Below, piece after piece: positions 48,560-56,219 of a stretch of DNA of 64,000 nucleotides (positions are counted from its first letter, which is position 1; each line of letters starts with the position of its first letter). Position numbers and translations under genes: made by a program. The stretch covers positions 215,368-279,367 of the forward strand of contig NZ_FZOW01000001.1 of NCBI RefSeq assembly GCF_900188125.1, written 5' to 3'. Under the pieces are notes generated by a model. The model saw nothing but the letters and a program-made list of their open reading frames with translations, did no database searches and had not been told where the DNA came from. The stretch is from Rhodococcoides kyotonense. Lineage in GTDB: Bacteria; Actinomycetota; Actinomycetes; Mycobacteriales; Mycobacteriaceae.

Positions 48560-48689
48560 GTGGACTCGTCGAACGAGGCAAAACATTAACACGCGCCCCA
48601 CGGATTACCCGAATCGCCTCGCACCCCGTCCTCTCACGCACATGCATCTGCGTGGCAGGTGGTCCGTTCGGCGGCTTTGACAAGGCGAT

Positions 48690-48719
48690 TTGTGAGTTCG
48701 TCAGAAGTTGGTCTAGTGT
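48690..48719 (+). promoter_or_regulatory. Possible promoter of the plus-strand tRNA cluster
   Basis: TTGTGA (48690-48695) and TAGTGT (48714-48719) with an 18-nt spacer lie 45 bp upstream of the first tRNA-Gly in the 204-bp gap between divergent tRNA genes. The match to sigma-70 boxes is moderate. A TTGACA at 48677-48682 is an alternative -35 without a good -10. Confidence 0.3.
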
Positions 48720-48763
48720 TTTCACCGCACCACGGAGAGGGCAACCGCCTCCGGGGAGCGAAT

Positions 48764-48835
48764 GCGGATGTGGCGCAGTGGTAGCGCATCACCTTGCCAA
48801 GGTGAGGGTCGCGGGTTCGAATCCCGTCATCCGCT
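48764..48835 (+). tRNA. tRNA-Gly (GCC), copy 1
   Basis: A 72-nt cloverleaf: acceptor GCGGATG/CATCCGC, discriminator T, D stem GCGC/GCGC, anticodon stem TCACC/GGTGA around TTGCCAA (anticodon GCC), T arm GCGGG/CCCGT region around TTCGAAT. No encoded CCA. Confidence 0.96.
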
Positions 48836-48895
48836 CGAGGCTGGATTGATCATGATTTCTTGTGATCGGGGCAATCGAAAGAACGCCTGGCCCAT

Positions 48896-48966
48896 GGTGG
48901 AGTGGCCGAGTGGTGAGGCAACGGCCTGCAAAGCCGTGCACACGGGTTCGATTCCCGTCTCCACCT
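48896..48966 (+). tRNA. tRNA-Cys (GCA)
   Basis: A 71-nt cloverleaf: acceptor GGTGGAG/CTCCACC, discriminator T, anticodon stem ACGGC/GCCGT around CTGCAAA (anticodon GCA), T arm ACGGG/CCCGT around TTCGATT. No encoded CCA. Not duplicated, unlike its Gly and Val neighbours. Confidence 0.96.
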
Positions 48967-49024
48967 CGTAACACGACGAAGGCTGGATACTCCAGAAGGA
49001 TTCCAGTCTTCTACGGCAGTACCT

Positions 49025-49099
49025 GCGCGATTAGCTCAGCGGGAGAGCGCTTCCCTGACACGGAAGAGGTCACTGGTTCAATCCCAGTATCGCGCACCA
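49025..49099 (+). tRNA. tRNA-Val (GAC), copy 1
   Basis: Acceptor GCGCGAT/ATCGCGC, discriminator A, and an encoded CCA (49097-49099). Anticodon stem CTTCC/GGAAG around CTGACAC (anticodon GAC); T arm ACTGG/CCAGT around TTCAATC. A terminator hairpin follows after 4 bp. Confidence 0.96.
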
Positions 49100-49103
49100 C
49101 GCG

Positions 49104-49136
49104 AAGAACCCCGGTCACTTGTACCGGGGTTCTTTT
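49104..49136 (+). terminator. Intrinsic terminator after tRNA-Val copy 1
   Basis: A 12-bp perfect stem AAGAACCCCGGT (49104-49115) with ACCGGGGTTCTT (49123-49134), 7-nt loop, ending in a TTTT run (49133-49136). It implies that the second Gly-Val pair has its own promoter or depends on readthrough. Confidence 0.85.
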
Positions 49137-49190
49137 CGTCAAGGAAGAACACAGCATCACGGGATGGGCAACCGTCTCCGTGATGCGAAT

Positions 49191-49262
49191 GCGGATGTGG
49201 CGCAGTGGTAGCGCATCACCTTGCCAAGGTGAGGGTCGCGGGTTCGAATCCCGTCATCCGCT
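49191..49262 (+). tRNA. tRNA-Gly (GCC), copy 2
   Basis: Identical over 72 nt to the tRNA-Gly at 48764-48835: acceptor GCGGATG/CATCCGC, anticodon GCC, discriminator T. It is preceded by the second copy of the 33-bp leader. Confidence 0.96.
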
Positions 49263-49307
49263 CAAAGACAGAGGCTCGTGTGAGCCTCGACTACAACTTC
49301 ACAGCTC

Positions 49308-49382
49308 GCGCGATTAGCTCAGCGGGAGAGCGCTTCCCTGACACGGAAGAGGTCACTGGTTCAATCCCAGTATCGCGCACCA
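49308..49382 (+). tRNA. tRNA-Val (GAC), copy 2
   Basis: Identical to the tRNA-Val at 49025-49099, with anticodon GAC and an encoded CCA (49380-49382). It follows tRNA-Gly copy 2 after 45 bp, with no tRNA-Cys between. Confidence 0.96.
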
Positions 49383-49387
49383 CCTGA

Positions 49388-49418
49388 AAACCCCCCGGTA
49401 CCTCGTGCCGGGGGGTTT
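49388..49418 (+). terminator. Intrinsic terminator after tRNA-Val copy 2
   Basis: An 11-bp stem AAACCCCCCGG (49388-49398) with CCGGGGGGTTT (49408-49418) and a 9-nt loop, starting 5 bp after the encoded CCA of the last tRNA. Confidence 0.85.
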
Positions 49419-49513
49419 CTGCATCGCTGTGCGATCGCAGGATTCGGTGGTGCTTCCGCGCGTTGCGGTGCACCCTGTAGGAGAAGCAGCCCCCGAACGG
49501 AAGGAGGCCCACC

Positions 49514-49753
49514 GTGGCCGACGAGAAGCAGACGGGAAGCGACAGCACCGAGACCCGGGCCCCCGATCCCCACGTCGACGACGAGACCCGTCGCCGCGCC
49601 GAAGATCAGGTCGCCGGACTCGACGACAGATACGCACCTGGAGCACGGCCCACGGTCGTCGTACCGGGGACTCGTGGAATGGTCTCCGGAACAGCGTTCG
49701 CCGACGTCGTTCCCGACGACGCGGAAGACACGAGCGCCTCCGCCGATGAGTGA
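49514..49753 (+). CDS. Small acidic hypothetical protein
   Basis: Not recognised. A 79-residue, strongly acidic, Thr/Asp/Glu-rich protein with no membrane helix (ETRAPDPHVDDETRRRAEDQ; PTVVVPGTRGMVSGTAFADV), probably partly disordered. GTG at 49514 has a near-perfect AAGGAGG (49501-49507) 6 nt upstream, so it is likely translated well. Its last codons overlap the following alpha/beta hydrolase gene by 8 nt, suggesting cotranscription and coupling. Confidence 0.75.
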   Translation: MADEKQTGSDSTETRAPDPHVDDETRRRAEDQVAGLDDRYAPGARPTVVVPGTRGMVSGTAFADVVPDDAEDTSASADE

Positions 49754-50423
49754 TGCGACGGACGTCGTCGAACTCGCGGACGACGACGTACACGGCTTTC
49801 TGCATACACCGACCGGTAGTCCGGTCGGAGCACTGGCACTGACTCACGGTGCAGGCGGCAACTGCACCTCGACGCTGCTGGTCGACGTCGCACACGGCTG
49901 GTCGACCGCCGGCTTCGTCGTTCTCCGTTTCGACATGGCCTTCCGCCGCGCCAAACCGAAAGGGCCACCCCATCCGTCGAAATCGGCCGACGACCGTGCG
50001 AGCATCGTCGCGGCGACCGAACGCATCCCTTACGTCGACGGGCCGCTGATCGTCGCAGGCCATTCCTACGGTGGTCGCCAGGTATCGATGATCGCGGCCG
50101 AGCGCCCGTGGCCGGTCCAGGGACTGATGCTGCTGTCCTATCCCCTGCACCCACCCGGTAAGCCGGAGAAAGCGCGCACGGCGCATCTGCCCGACGTGTC
50201 GACGCCGACGCTCTTCGTCTCGGGCACCAAGGATCCGTTCGGAACTCCCGAAGAACTACGGAATGCGATCGCATCGATACCCGCCCGCACCGAGTTCCTC
50301 GAAGTGACAGGTGCTGGCCATGACCTCTCTCCGGCGAAGTACCGCACGGCAGAGAACACACTCGACGCGGCGTCACGATTCTTCGAACTGAACACGCGGG
50401 ACCGGACGGCGTCACCGAAATAG
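49746..50423 (+). CDS. Alpha/beta hydrolase (dienelactone hydrolase/KANL3-Tex30-like)
   Basis: A 225-residue soluble hydrolase fold. ALALTHGAGGNCTSTLL is an oxyanion-region HGAGG. The nucleophile elbow is IVAGHSYGGRQVSMI (GxSxG), the late acid region is LFVSGTKDPFGTPEEL (Asp), and the histidine is in VTGAGHDLSP. The catalytic triad thus appears complete. ATG at 49746 overlaps the small acidic gene. The substrate is unknown. Confidence 0.88.
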   Translation: MSDATDVVELADDDVHGFLHTPTGSPVGALALTHGAGGNCTSTLLVDVAHGWSTAGFVVLRFDMAFRRAKPKGPPHPSKSADDRASIVAATERIPYVDGPLIVAGHSYGGRQVSMIAAERPWPVQGLMLLSYPLHPPGKPEKARTAHLPDVSTPTLFVSGTKDPFGTPEELRNAIASIPARTEFLEVTGAGHDLSPAKYRTAENTLDAASRFFELNTRDRTASPK

Positions 50424-50444
50424 TCGAATGTTCTACTTGACGCT

Positions 50445-50897
50445 ATGCCCACCTGGGGATGGTTCATCGTCGCTCTCGTTCTCGTCGACGCGGCGGTTCT
50501 CGCAGCCTGGCTGCTGGCCCGAAGGTCGTCGGGAAGGAATCTCGCGACGACGACGCAGATGATGCTGGCGGGCCTGGACGACCATGCGCGCGACGAGATC
50601 TACCGCCTCGTCGGACAGAAGAAGCAGATTCACGCGATCAAACTGTTCCGTGAGCGAACCGGTGCCGGGCTGAAGGAAGCGAAGGACATCGTCGAGTCCG
50701 TCGGGCGTGGCGAACCGCTCCCGACCCCCGGCGCGTATGCGCAGACGACCGGACTGGACACGGGCGCCTGGGAGGACATCATTCCCAAACTGCGTACGCT
50801 CAAGTCCGAAGGCAGGACCATCGCAGCCATCAAACTTCTCCGGGCCCGCACCGGGCTGTCGCTGCGCGAGGCCAAGGAAGCGGTGGATCGGTTGTGA
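50445..50897 (+). CDS. Membrane-anchored protein with two L7/L12 C-terminal-like motifs
   Basis: A 150-residue protein. Residues 5-26 are a transmembrane helix (WFIVALVLVDAAVLAAWLL). Residues about 58-86 (QIHAIKLFRERTGAGLKEAK) and 122-150 (RTIAAIKLLRARTGLSLREA) are two copies of the helix pair that in ribosomal protein L7/L12 contacts elongation factors. A flexible proline-containing linker joins them. The true rplL is normally in another operon and lacks a membrane helix, so this is a distinct protein. It overlaps the GNAT gene by 4 nt. Function unknown; a membrane link to GTPase factors is a guess. Confidence 0.8.
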   Translation: MPTWGWFIVALVLVDAAVLAAWLLARRSSGRNLATTTQMMLAGLDDHARDEIYRLVGQKKQIHAIKLFRERTGAGLKEAKDIVESVGRGEPLPTPGAYAQTTGLDTGAWEDIIPKLRTLKSEGRTIAAIKLLRARTGLSLREAKEAVDRL

Positions 50898-51424
50898 CAG
50901 TCACGGTAGGTACCGCAGGATTGTGGGAGGCGGAGCAACTCGCCGACGTCGCGGCAGTGACGTTCCCGTTGGCCTGCCCGCCCGGATCGACGCGTGAATC
51001 GATCGATGCGTTCGTCGCCGAGGTTCTCTCCCACGAGCGTTTCGGCGAGTACCTCAGCGATCCCGGACGCACCATTCTTGCTGCCCGAGAAGATGATTCG
51101 GTCGTCGGGTACGCGATGCTGATCCACGGCGACCCAGCCGACCAGGCGATCGCGGCGGCTGTCACGCACTCCCCCACGATGGAACTGTCGAAACTGTACG
51201 TACTTCCCGGGCACCACGGCGGTCACGTCGCCCGTGAGCTCATGGCTGCGGTCCTCGACCACGCGTCGACGACGGGATGCGCTGGTGTCTGGCTCGGAGT
51301 CAACCAGGAGAACGTCCGGGCGCAACGGTTCTACGCCAAGAACGGCTTCGAGGTCGTCGGGACCAAGACCTTCACCGTCGGCACCGAGGTGCACGACGAC
51401 TTCGTGATGGAACGCGCGGTCTGA
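50894..51424 (+). CDS. GNAT family N-acetyltransferase
   Basis: A 176-residue acetyltransferase with the acetyl-CoA-binding motif A region LSKLYVLPGHHGGHVARELM (the usual R/QxxGxG/A appears as HHGGHVA), then VWLGVNQENVRAQRFYAKNG and FEVVGTKTFTVG typical of motif B. The substrate is unknown. GTG at 50894 overlaps the L7/L12-like gene as GTGA, so both are in one unit. It corresponds by position to M. tuberculosis Rv2669, just upstream of a convergent zapE-like gene. Confidence 0.9.
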   Translation: MTVTVGTAGLWEAEQLADVAAVTFPLACPPGSTRESIDAFVAEVLSHERFGEYLSDPGRTILAAREDDSVVGYAMLIHGDPADQAIAAAVTHSPTMELSKLYVLPGHHGGHVARELMAAVLDHASTTGCAGVWLGVNQENVRAQRFYAKNGFEVVGTKTFTVGTEVHDDFVMERAV

Positions 51425-51437
51425 CCGACTGCCGCGC

Positions 51438-52454
51438 TCAGCCGACCGCGGCGAAGCGCGACAGTGCCAGCAGGCGTGACGTCGCGCGCAGGTACTTCTT
51501 GCGGTATCCGCCCGCGAGCATCTCCTCGGTGAAGATCTCGTCGAGCTTCGCACCCGACGACGTGACGGGGATGCTGGCGTCGTAGAGACGGTCGGCGAGC
51601 ACGACGAGCCGCAGCGCGACGGACTGGTCCGCGGCCGGGTGCACGTTCTTCAGGAAAACCGCAGTGACGCCGTCGAGCAACTTGCCGTACCGCGACGGAT
51701 GCAGAGTGCTGAGGTGTGCAAGGAGCTCGTCGAAGTCGTCGAGGGTCGCGCCGTCGACGTGCGATGCGCGCTCGACCAACTCGGCCTCGGACGTCGGCTC
51801 GGGTGCAGGCGGAAGGTCGCGGTGACGGTAGTCCGGGCCGTCGACGCGGATCGTCTCGAAGATCGACCCGAGCTTCTTGATCTCACGAAGGAAGTCGGCG
51901 GCGGCGAATCGTCCCTCGCCCAGCTGGCCGGGCAGAGTGTTCGACGTAGCGACGATCGAGACTCCGCGTGCGGACAGTTCGGACAGCAGACGTGAGACGA
52001 GCATGGTGTCGCCCGGATCGTCGAGCTCGAACTCGTCGATGCACAGCACGCTGTGGCTGGACAGCTCTTCGAGTGCCTTGTTGAAGCCGAGCGCGCCGAC
52101 GACGTGCGTCAGCTCGACGAACGTACCGAACGCCTTGGGCTCGGGGACGCTGTGGAAGATCGACGCGAGAAGGTGGGTTTTACCGACACCGAATCCGCCG
52201 TCGAGATACAGGCCCGCGCCGGTAGCAGGCGTCTTCTTGCCGAACAGTCCGCGCTTGCCGCCCTTACCGCGAATCTTGACGACCTTCTGCGCGAACGCCT
52301 CGGCCTTGGAGACGGCTTCGGCCTGGCTCGGCTCGTTCGGGTCAGGGATGTACGAGGAGAAACTGACGTCGTCGAACATGGCCGGTGGCACCATTTGAGC
52401 GATCAACTGATCCGACGGCACCACTGGGTTGCGGTCGACAAGACGTGCAGGCAT
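51438..52454 (-). CDS. zapE: Cell division protein ZapE / AFG1-like ATPase
   Basis: P-loop ATPase of the AFG1/ZapE family, reported to affect FtsZ rings in E. coli. The 338-residue product has Walker A LDGGFGVGKTHLLAS (about residues 84-98), Walker B HSVLCIDEFELDDPGDTML, and sensor SIVATSNTLPGQLGEGRF. The C-terminal region ends EEMLAGGYRKKYLRATSRLL. ATG at 52454 is 34 bp from the divergent reductase gene. The 13-bp gap to the GNAT stop leaves no room for a terminator between these convergent genes. Confidence 0.92.
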   Translation of the reverse strand: MPARLVDRNPVVPSDQLIAQMVPPAMFDDVSFSSYIPDPNEPSQAEAVSKAEAFAQKVVKIRGKGGKRGLFGKKTPATGAGLYLDGGFGVGKTHLLASIFHSVPEPKAFGTFVELTHVVGALGFNKALEELSSHSVLCIDEFELDDPGDTMLVSRLLSELSARGVSIVATSNTLPGQLGEGRFAAADFLREIKKLGSIFETIRVDGPDYRHRDLPPAPEPTSEAELVERASHVDGATLDDFDELLAHLSTLHPSRYGKLLDGVTAVFLKNVHPAADQSVALRLVVLADRLYDASIPVTSSGAKLDEIFTEEMLAGGYRKKYLRATSRLLALSRFAAVG

Positions 52455-52488
52455 TGGGTGAGCCTAACGACGTGGTCTCATCTACTTT

Positions 52489-53298
52489 GTGCGGCTATTG
52501 GATTTTGCGACCTACTTCACACCTGACGACACGCCGTCGGACCTCCTCGGTACCGAGTTGGACGACGAGGGCCTGCGGCGAGCGTATGCCTACCCGACGG
52601 CTCTGACCAGGCCGTGGGTCCGCGTCAACTTCGTGTCGAGCATCGACGGAGCGGTCACCGCCGACGGTGTCTCGGCGGGGCTGGGAACGCCGTCGGACAC
52701 GCGTGTGTTCGGTGTACTACGCGCTCTCGCCGACGTCGTGGTGGTCGGAGCAGGCACGGTGCGCAGCGAGGACTACGGCGGAGTTCGACTCTCCGCCGAC
52801 GACCAGGCACGCCGCAGTGCCGCCGGGCAACCGCCGGTCCCCCGCATCGTCGTCGTGACCGCGTCGGCGTCGCTCGATCCGACCTCGCGTCTGTTCACCG
52901 ATACTGCCGTTCCGCCGACGGTCGTCACGTCCGCCTCCGCACCCCTCGATGCCCGACGACGCCTCGAGACGGCGGGCGCCCACGTGGTTGCCGTCGACGG
53001 CGACGTGAGCACCGCCGCCGTAGTGGCGGAACTGCATCGGGCGGGGGAACATCGTGTGCTGCTCGAAGGTGGGCCGGGATTGTTCGGAACGTTCCTGGGT
53101 GACGACGCGGTCGACGAGATCTGTCTGACGGTCTCGCCCGTCGCCGTCGCGGGATCCGCGGGAAGAATCTCGCACTCACCTGCGGCATCGATCCGTGCGA
53201 TGTCGCGCGCGCACGTCCTCGCCGAGGACGACGGCACGCTGCTGACTCGGTGGGTCAGAACGCCGGAGAAGCACACCGGGCAGAATGAAATGTCGTGA
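52489..53298 (+). CDS. Pyrimidine reductase family protein (RibD C-terminal-like)
   Basis: A 269-residue NADPH-dependent reductase fold related to the RibD C-terminal domain and to dihydrofolate reductase. It has RVNFVSSIDGAVTADGVSAG, VVVVGAGTVRSEDYG and VLLEGGPGLFGTFLGDDAVD. There is no deaminase domain. The M. tuberculosis counterpart (Rv2671, from memory) is implicated in alternative dihydrofolate reductase activity. GTG at 52489 is used. Its stop overlaps the following lipoprotein gene as GTGA, and aftC and msrB follow in the same direction. Confidence 0.9.
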   Translation: MRLLDFATYFTPDDTPSDLLGTELDDEGLRRAYAYPTALTRPWVRVNFVSSIDGAVTADGVSAGLGTPSDTRVFGVLRALADVVVVGAGTVRSEDYGGVRLSADDQARRSAAGQPPVPRIVVVTASASLDPTSRLFTDTAVPPTVVTSASAPLDARRRLETAGAHVVAVDGDVSTAAVVAELHRAGEHRVLLEGGPGLFGTFLGDDAVDEICLTVSPVAVAGSAGRISHSPAASIRAMSRAHVLAEDDGTLLTRWVRTPEKHTGQNEMS

Positions 53299-54857
53299 CG
53301 CAGAAACGAACGTTGCTCGCTGTCGGTGTCGCTGTTCTGATGTTCGGATCGGCCTGTGCCGGTGGTCCGTCCTCGCGGCCCGACGTCGCCGTCGAGCAGA
53401 ACTCCCCCGGCACCCCCGACGAGACGACGACCGATTCGGCGCAGGACATCCCGGAGCTGCAGACGCCGGTCGACGACCTGGCATGGGCGGACTGCACGCA
53501 GAGCACCCTGGACGCGTACGGGCTGACGCCGGGTACTCCCGGTCTGGTGTTCGACTGCGCCGACTTCGAATCGCCCGTCGATGCGTCCGGTGAGATGTTC
53601 GGATCGTTCTCGGTCGGTGTGATGCGAGCCCGGCTCGGCAGTACACCGTCCGAAGCGCCGCCGCTCGTGCTGACGTCGGGAGCCGACCGGTCGTCGATCG
53701 CGACCTTGGCCGACATCGCCGCAGGACCGAGCGGAACACTGTTGGGCGCCAATCCCGTCGTCGCGATCGACCGGCGAGGCATCGGCCGCTCGACGGCCGT
53801 CGACTGCGTCAAACCGGACACCAGGGAAACGCTGAGGGGCCTCGGCCAGTTCGCCTCGTCCGGCAACGACGTCGTCGACCGCGCTGTCGACGTCGGCCGC
53901 GATGCCACCATCGAGTGCACCGACCTTCTGCAGCCGCAGGAACTGGCGTTCGCGACGAGCTATGCGGCCGACGACCTGAACCAGCTGCGGATGGCCTGGG
54001 GCGTCGACGCACTCGGTGTCATCGGTACCGGCAACGGGGCCTCGACGGCATTGGCATACGCCGCGCGGTACCCCGAGCACCTCGCTCGCCTCGTCCTGGA
54101 CTCCCCGACCGGCATCGGCGTCGACCAGATGACACTGGCCGAGCAGAAAACTCAGGGACGCGAAGCAGCGTTCGCAGCGTTCGTGCTGCGATGCCGCGCG
54201 CTGCGCTGCTCACTCGGCGACGCGCCCCAGGATGCCGTCGCGGATCTGATGGGACGAGCTACTGCGGGCACCCTCGCACCGCTGTCCTCACACGAAGTCG
54301 TCGACGCCATCGCCTACGCCCTCTCCTCGTCGGCAGGCGATGCCTCGCGGCGCGCGCTGGATCTGTCCGACACGCTGTCCTCTGCTCGATCCGGCGACGT
54401 CTCGGAACTTCGGCAGTTGGCATCTCGTGCCGCGGCCGCATACGGGACGGACGGGCAGTTCGTCGCCAGATGCACCGACGGCCAGCAGTGGCCGTCACCC
54501 CAATCGGTGCGCGACGCGGGTGCCACCTGGGCGGAGCGGTACCCGATTTTCGGTACCGACGCGGCGATGACGGCACTGACATGCGCGTCGTGGCCCACCG
54601 CACCCGCTGCACCGCTGCCGTCGTCGTTGTCGATCCCTGTTCTGTCGCTCAGTGGATCCGGTGATCCGATGGTCGGGAACGGCGGCTTCGCCGCAGTGAC
54701 CGGACTCGTCGCATCGACGGGTACCCGGTCTGCCGCGATGACGTGGCAGGGATCCGGTCACCCCGTCGTCGGGGGCTCTGTGTGTGCACAGACCGCCGTG
54801 GCCGCGTACGCCGTCGACGCGGCGTTACCGCCCGACGGGAGTGCCTGCCCGGCCTGA
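53295..54857 (+). CDS. Secreted alpha/beta-hydrolase-fold lipoprotein, nucleophile motif altered
   Basis: A 520-residue exported protein with a lipoprotein signal (lipobox LMFGSAC) and a TAP-like alpha/beta hydrolase fold. VVAIDRRGIGRST is the oxyanion-region sequence, and the acid/His region lies in SGSGDPMVGNGG and GSGHPVVGG. The nucleophile elbow reads VIGTGNGAST at about residues 242-251. A GxSxG motif is expected there but the sequence is GTGNG, so the Ser position is Gly246. M. tuberculosis Rv2672 is annotated as a secreted protease; here the activity is doubtful. GTG start overlaps the reductase stop. Confidence 0.85.
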   Translation: MTQKRTLLAVGVAVLMFGSACAGGPSSRPDVAVEQNSPGTPDETTTDSAQDIPELQTPVDDLAWADCTQSTLDAYGLTPGTPGLVFDCADFESPVDASGEMFGSFSVGVMRARLGSTPSEAPPLVLTSGADRSSIATLADIAAGPSGTLLGANPVVAIDRRGIGRSTAVDCVKPDTRETLRGLGQFASSGNDVVDRAVDVGRDATIECTDLLQPQELAFATSYAADDLNQLRMAWGVDALGVIGTGNGASTALAYAARYPEHLARLVLDSPTGIGVDQMTLAEQKTQGREAAFAAFVLRCRALRCSLGDAPQDAVADLMGRATAGTLAPLSSHEVVDAIAYALSSSAGDASRRALDLSDTLSSARSGDVSELRQLASRAAAAYGTDGQFVARCTDGQQWPSPQSVRDAGATWAERYPIFGTDAAMTALTCASWPTAPAAPLPSSLSIPVLSLSGSGDPMVGNGGFAAVTGLVASTGTRSAAMTWQGSGHPVVGGSVCAQTAVAAYAVDAALPPDGSACPA

Positions 54858-54869
54858 CACGGATGCGGG

Positions 54870-56210
54870 GTGTCCACGGCAACCGAGGCGCCCGGTCAAG
54901 GTACCGTTCTGCGCGTGTCACTTAGCTTTCTCGAGCCTCGCAACGGCCGGACCACCGCAGATGTACTCAAGTTCGCACTGTGGCCGTTCGCCGTGATGAT
55001 GGTGCTCAACCGCGTCCTCGTGCGCGCGGTGAACGGTGACATCACCGATGACTTCACTCCGGTGTACAAAGCTGCCCTTGCGTTCTTGAATCGGCAACCG
55101 GTGTACACCGCCAACTTCGATTCGGTGGATCCGCACTACCTGTACCCACCCGGTGCGACGATGCTGCTGTCGCCTCTCGCCGTCATCGACCCGGAACGTT
55201 CGCGCTGGCTGTTCATCCTCGCCAGCACGATCGCGATCATCGCAGCGCTGTACATCCTGCTTCGGATCTTCGGCTTCGGGCTGAGTTCGGTCGCAGCGCC
55301 TGCACTGCTACTGGCGGCCTTTTCGAGCGAGACCGTCACGAGCACACTGGTGTTCACGAACTTCAACGGATTCGTCCTCCTCGGCGAGGTCGCATTCGTC
55401 TACTTCCTGCTGAAACGCAAGGATCTGTGGGCAGGAGTCGCGATCGGACTGACGATCGTCGTCAAGCCGATACTGGCGCCGCTGCTGATCATCCCGTTGA
55501 TGACCAAGCAGTGGAAGGTGTTCGTCACAGCGATCTCGATCCCGCTCGTGCTGACCGCGATCGCATGGCCGCTGTCCGTCGACGCGATGGACTTCGTCCG
55601 TCGGACCACCCCGTACCTGCTCGAATCACGCGACTACTTCAACAGCGCCATCGTCGGCAACGGACGGTACTACGGCCTCCCCGAGTGGATGATCTTCGGA
55701 CTGCGCGCGGTCCTCGGCATCATGGTCCTCGTTTCGCTGTGGATCCTGTACCGGTACTGCCGCGAGGACCGCTTGTTCTTCATCGCCACCACGTCGGGCC
55801 TGGTTCTGACCGCACACTGGCTGCTCGGTTCGCTCGGCCAGATGTACTACTCGATGCTGCTGTTCCCACTGCTGATGACGGTGGTACTGAAGAACTCCGT
55901 GCTCAGAAACTGGCCCGCCTGGCTCGCCATCTACGGTTTCATGAGTTACGACCGCTGGCTGTCCGGTCGCTTCTACACGGCTGGTCGCGCATTCGACTAC
56001 ATGCGAACGACGTTCGGGTGGAGCCTGCTCATCATCGTGATCTTCGGTGTTCTCGTCGGCCGGTACTGCGCAGCACGACGCGACGGCCGGCTCGACAGCG
56101 GCATCGAACCGCTGTGGATCGAGGCGGGCGACACCGGCACCGAACAACCGGATGCCGCGTCGAACGGCGCGCGACCAGCGAAGACCACGAAGGCCGCAGA
56201 ATCGTATTAG
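54870..56210 (+). CDS. aftC: Alpha-(1->3) arabinofuranosyltransferase AftC
   Basis: GT-C membrane glycosyltransferase (DUF2029 type) that adds branching arabinofuranose from decaprenyl-phosphoryl arabinose in arabinogalactan and lipoarabinomannan. The 446-residue product has about ten helices. The first extracytoplasmic loop has the acidic motif GDITDDFTPVYKAALAFLN, and YLYPPGATMLLSPLA follows. The tail is polar. Synteny with the Rv2671-Rv2674 block (AftC is Rv2673) supports the call. GTG at 54870 is used; a GTG at 54915 is a shorter alternative. Confidence 0.9.
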   Translation: MSTATEAPGQGTVLRVSLSFLEPRNGRTTADVLKFALWPFAVMMVLNRVLVRAVNGDITDDFTPVYKAALAFLNRQPVYTANFDSVDPHYLYPPGATMLLSPLAVIDPERSRWLFILASTIAIIAALYILLRIFGFGLSSVAAPALLLAAFSSETVTSTLVFTNFNGFVLLGEVAFVYFLLKRKDLWAGVAIGLTIVVKPILAPLLIIPLMTKQWKVFVTAISIPLVLTAIAWPLSVDAMDFVRRTTPYLLESRDYFNSAIVGNGRYYGLPEWMIFGLRAVLGIMVLVSLWILYRYCREDRLFFIATTSGLVLTAHWLLGSLGQMYYSMLLFPLLMTVVLKNSVLRNWPAWLAIYGFMSYDRWLSGRFYTAGRAFDYMRTTFGWSLLIIVIFGVLVGRYCAARRDGRLDSGIEPLWIEAGDTGTEQPDAASNGARPAKTTKAAESY

Positions 56211-56219
56211 CGTGAAGGC

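Larger units (their letters stand above)
48731..49262 (+). repeat. Direct repeat: duplicated tRNA-Gly with its 33-bp leader
   Basis: Copy A is 48731-48835 and copy B is 49158-49262. Each has a 33-bp leader (both start CACGG and end GCGAAT; roughly four-fifths identical) and an identical 72-nt tRNA-Gly. tRNA-Val(GAC) is likewise present twice and identical. tRNA-Cys occurs only after copy A. Confidence 0.85.

Noticed and set aside
48731..49382. Repeated blocks suggesting an insertion element or MITE
   Set aside because: The repeated sequence is explained by identical tRNA-Gly and tRNA-Val genes and a short leader; there are no terminal inverted repeats or transposase.
48488..49400. Prophage or island attachment sites at the tRNA genes
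   Set aside because: The tRNA 3' ends recur only as complete tRNA genes; no integrase and no free partial repeats were seen.
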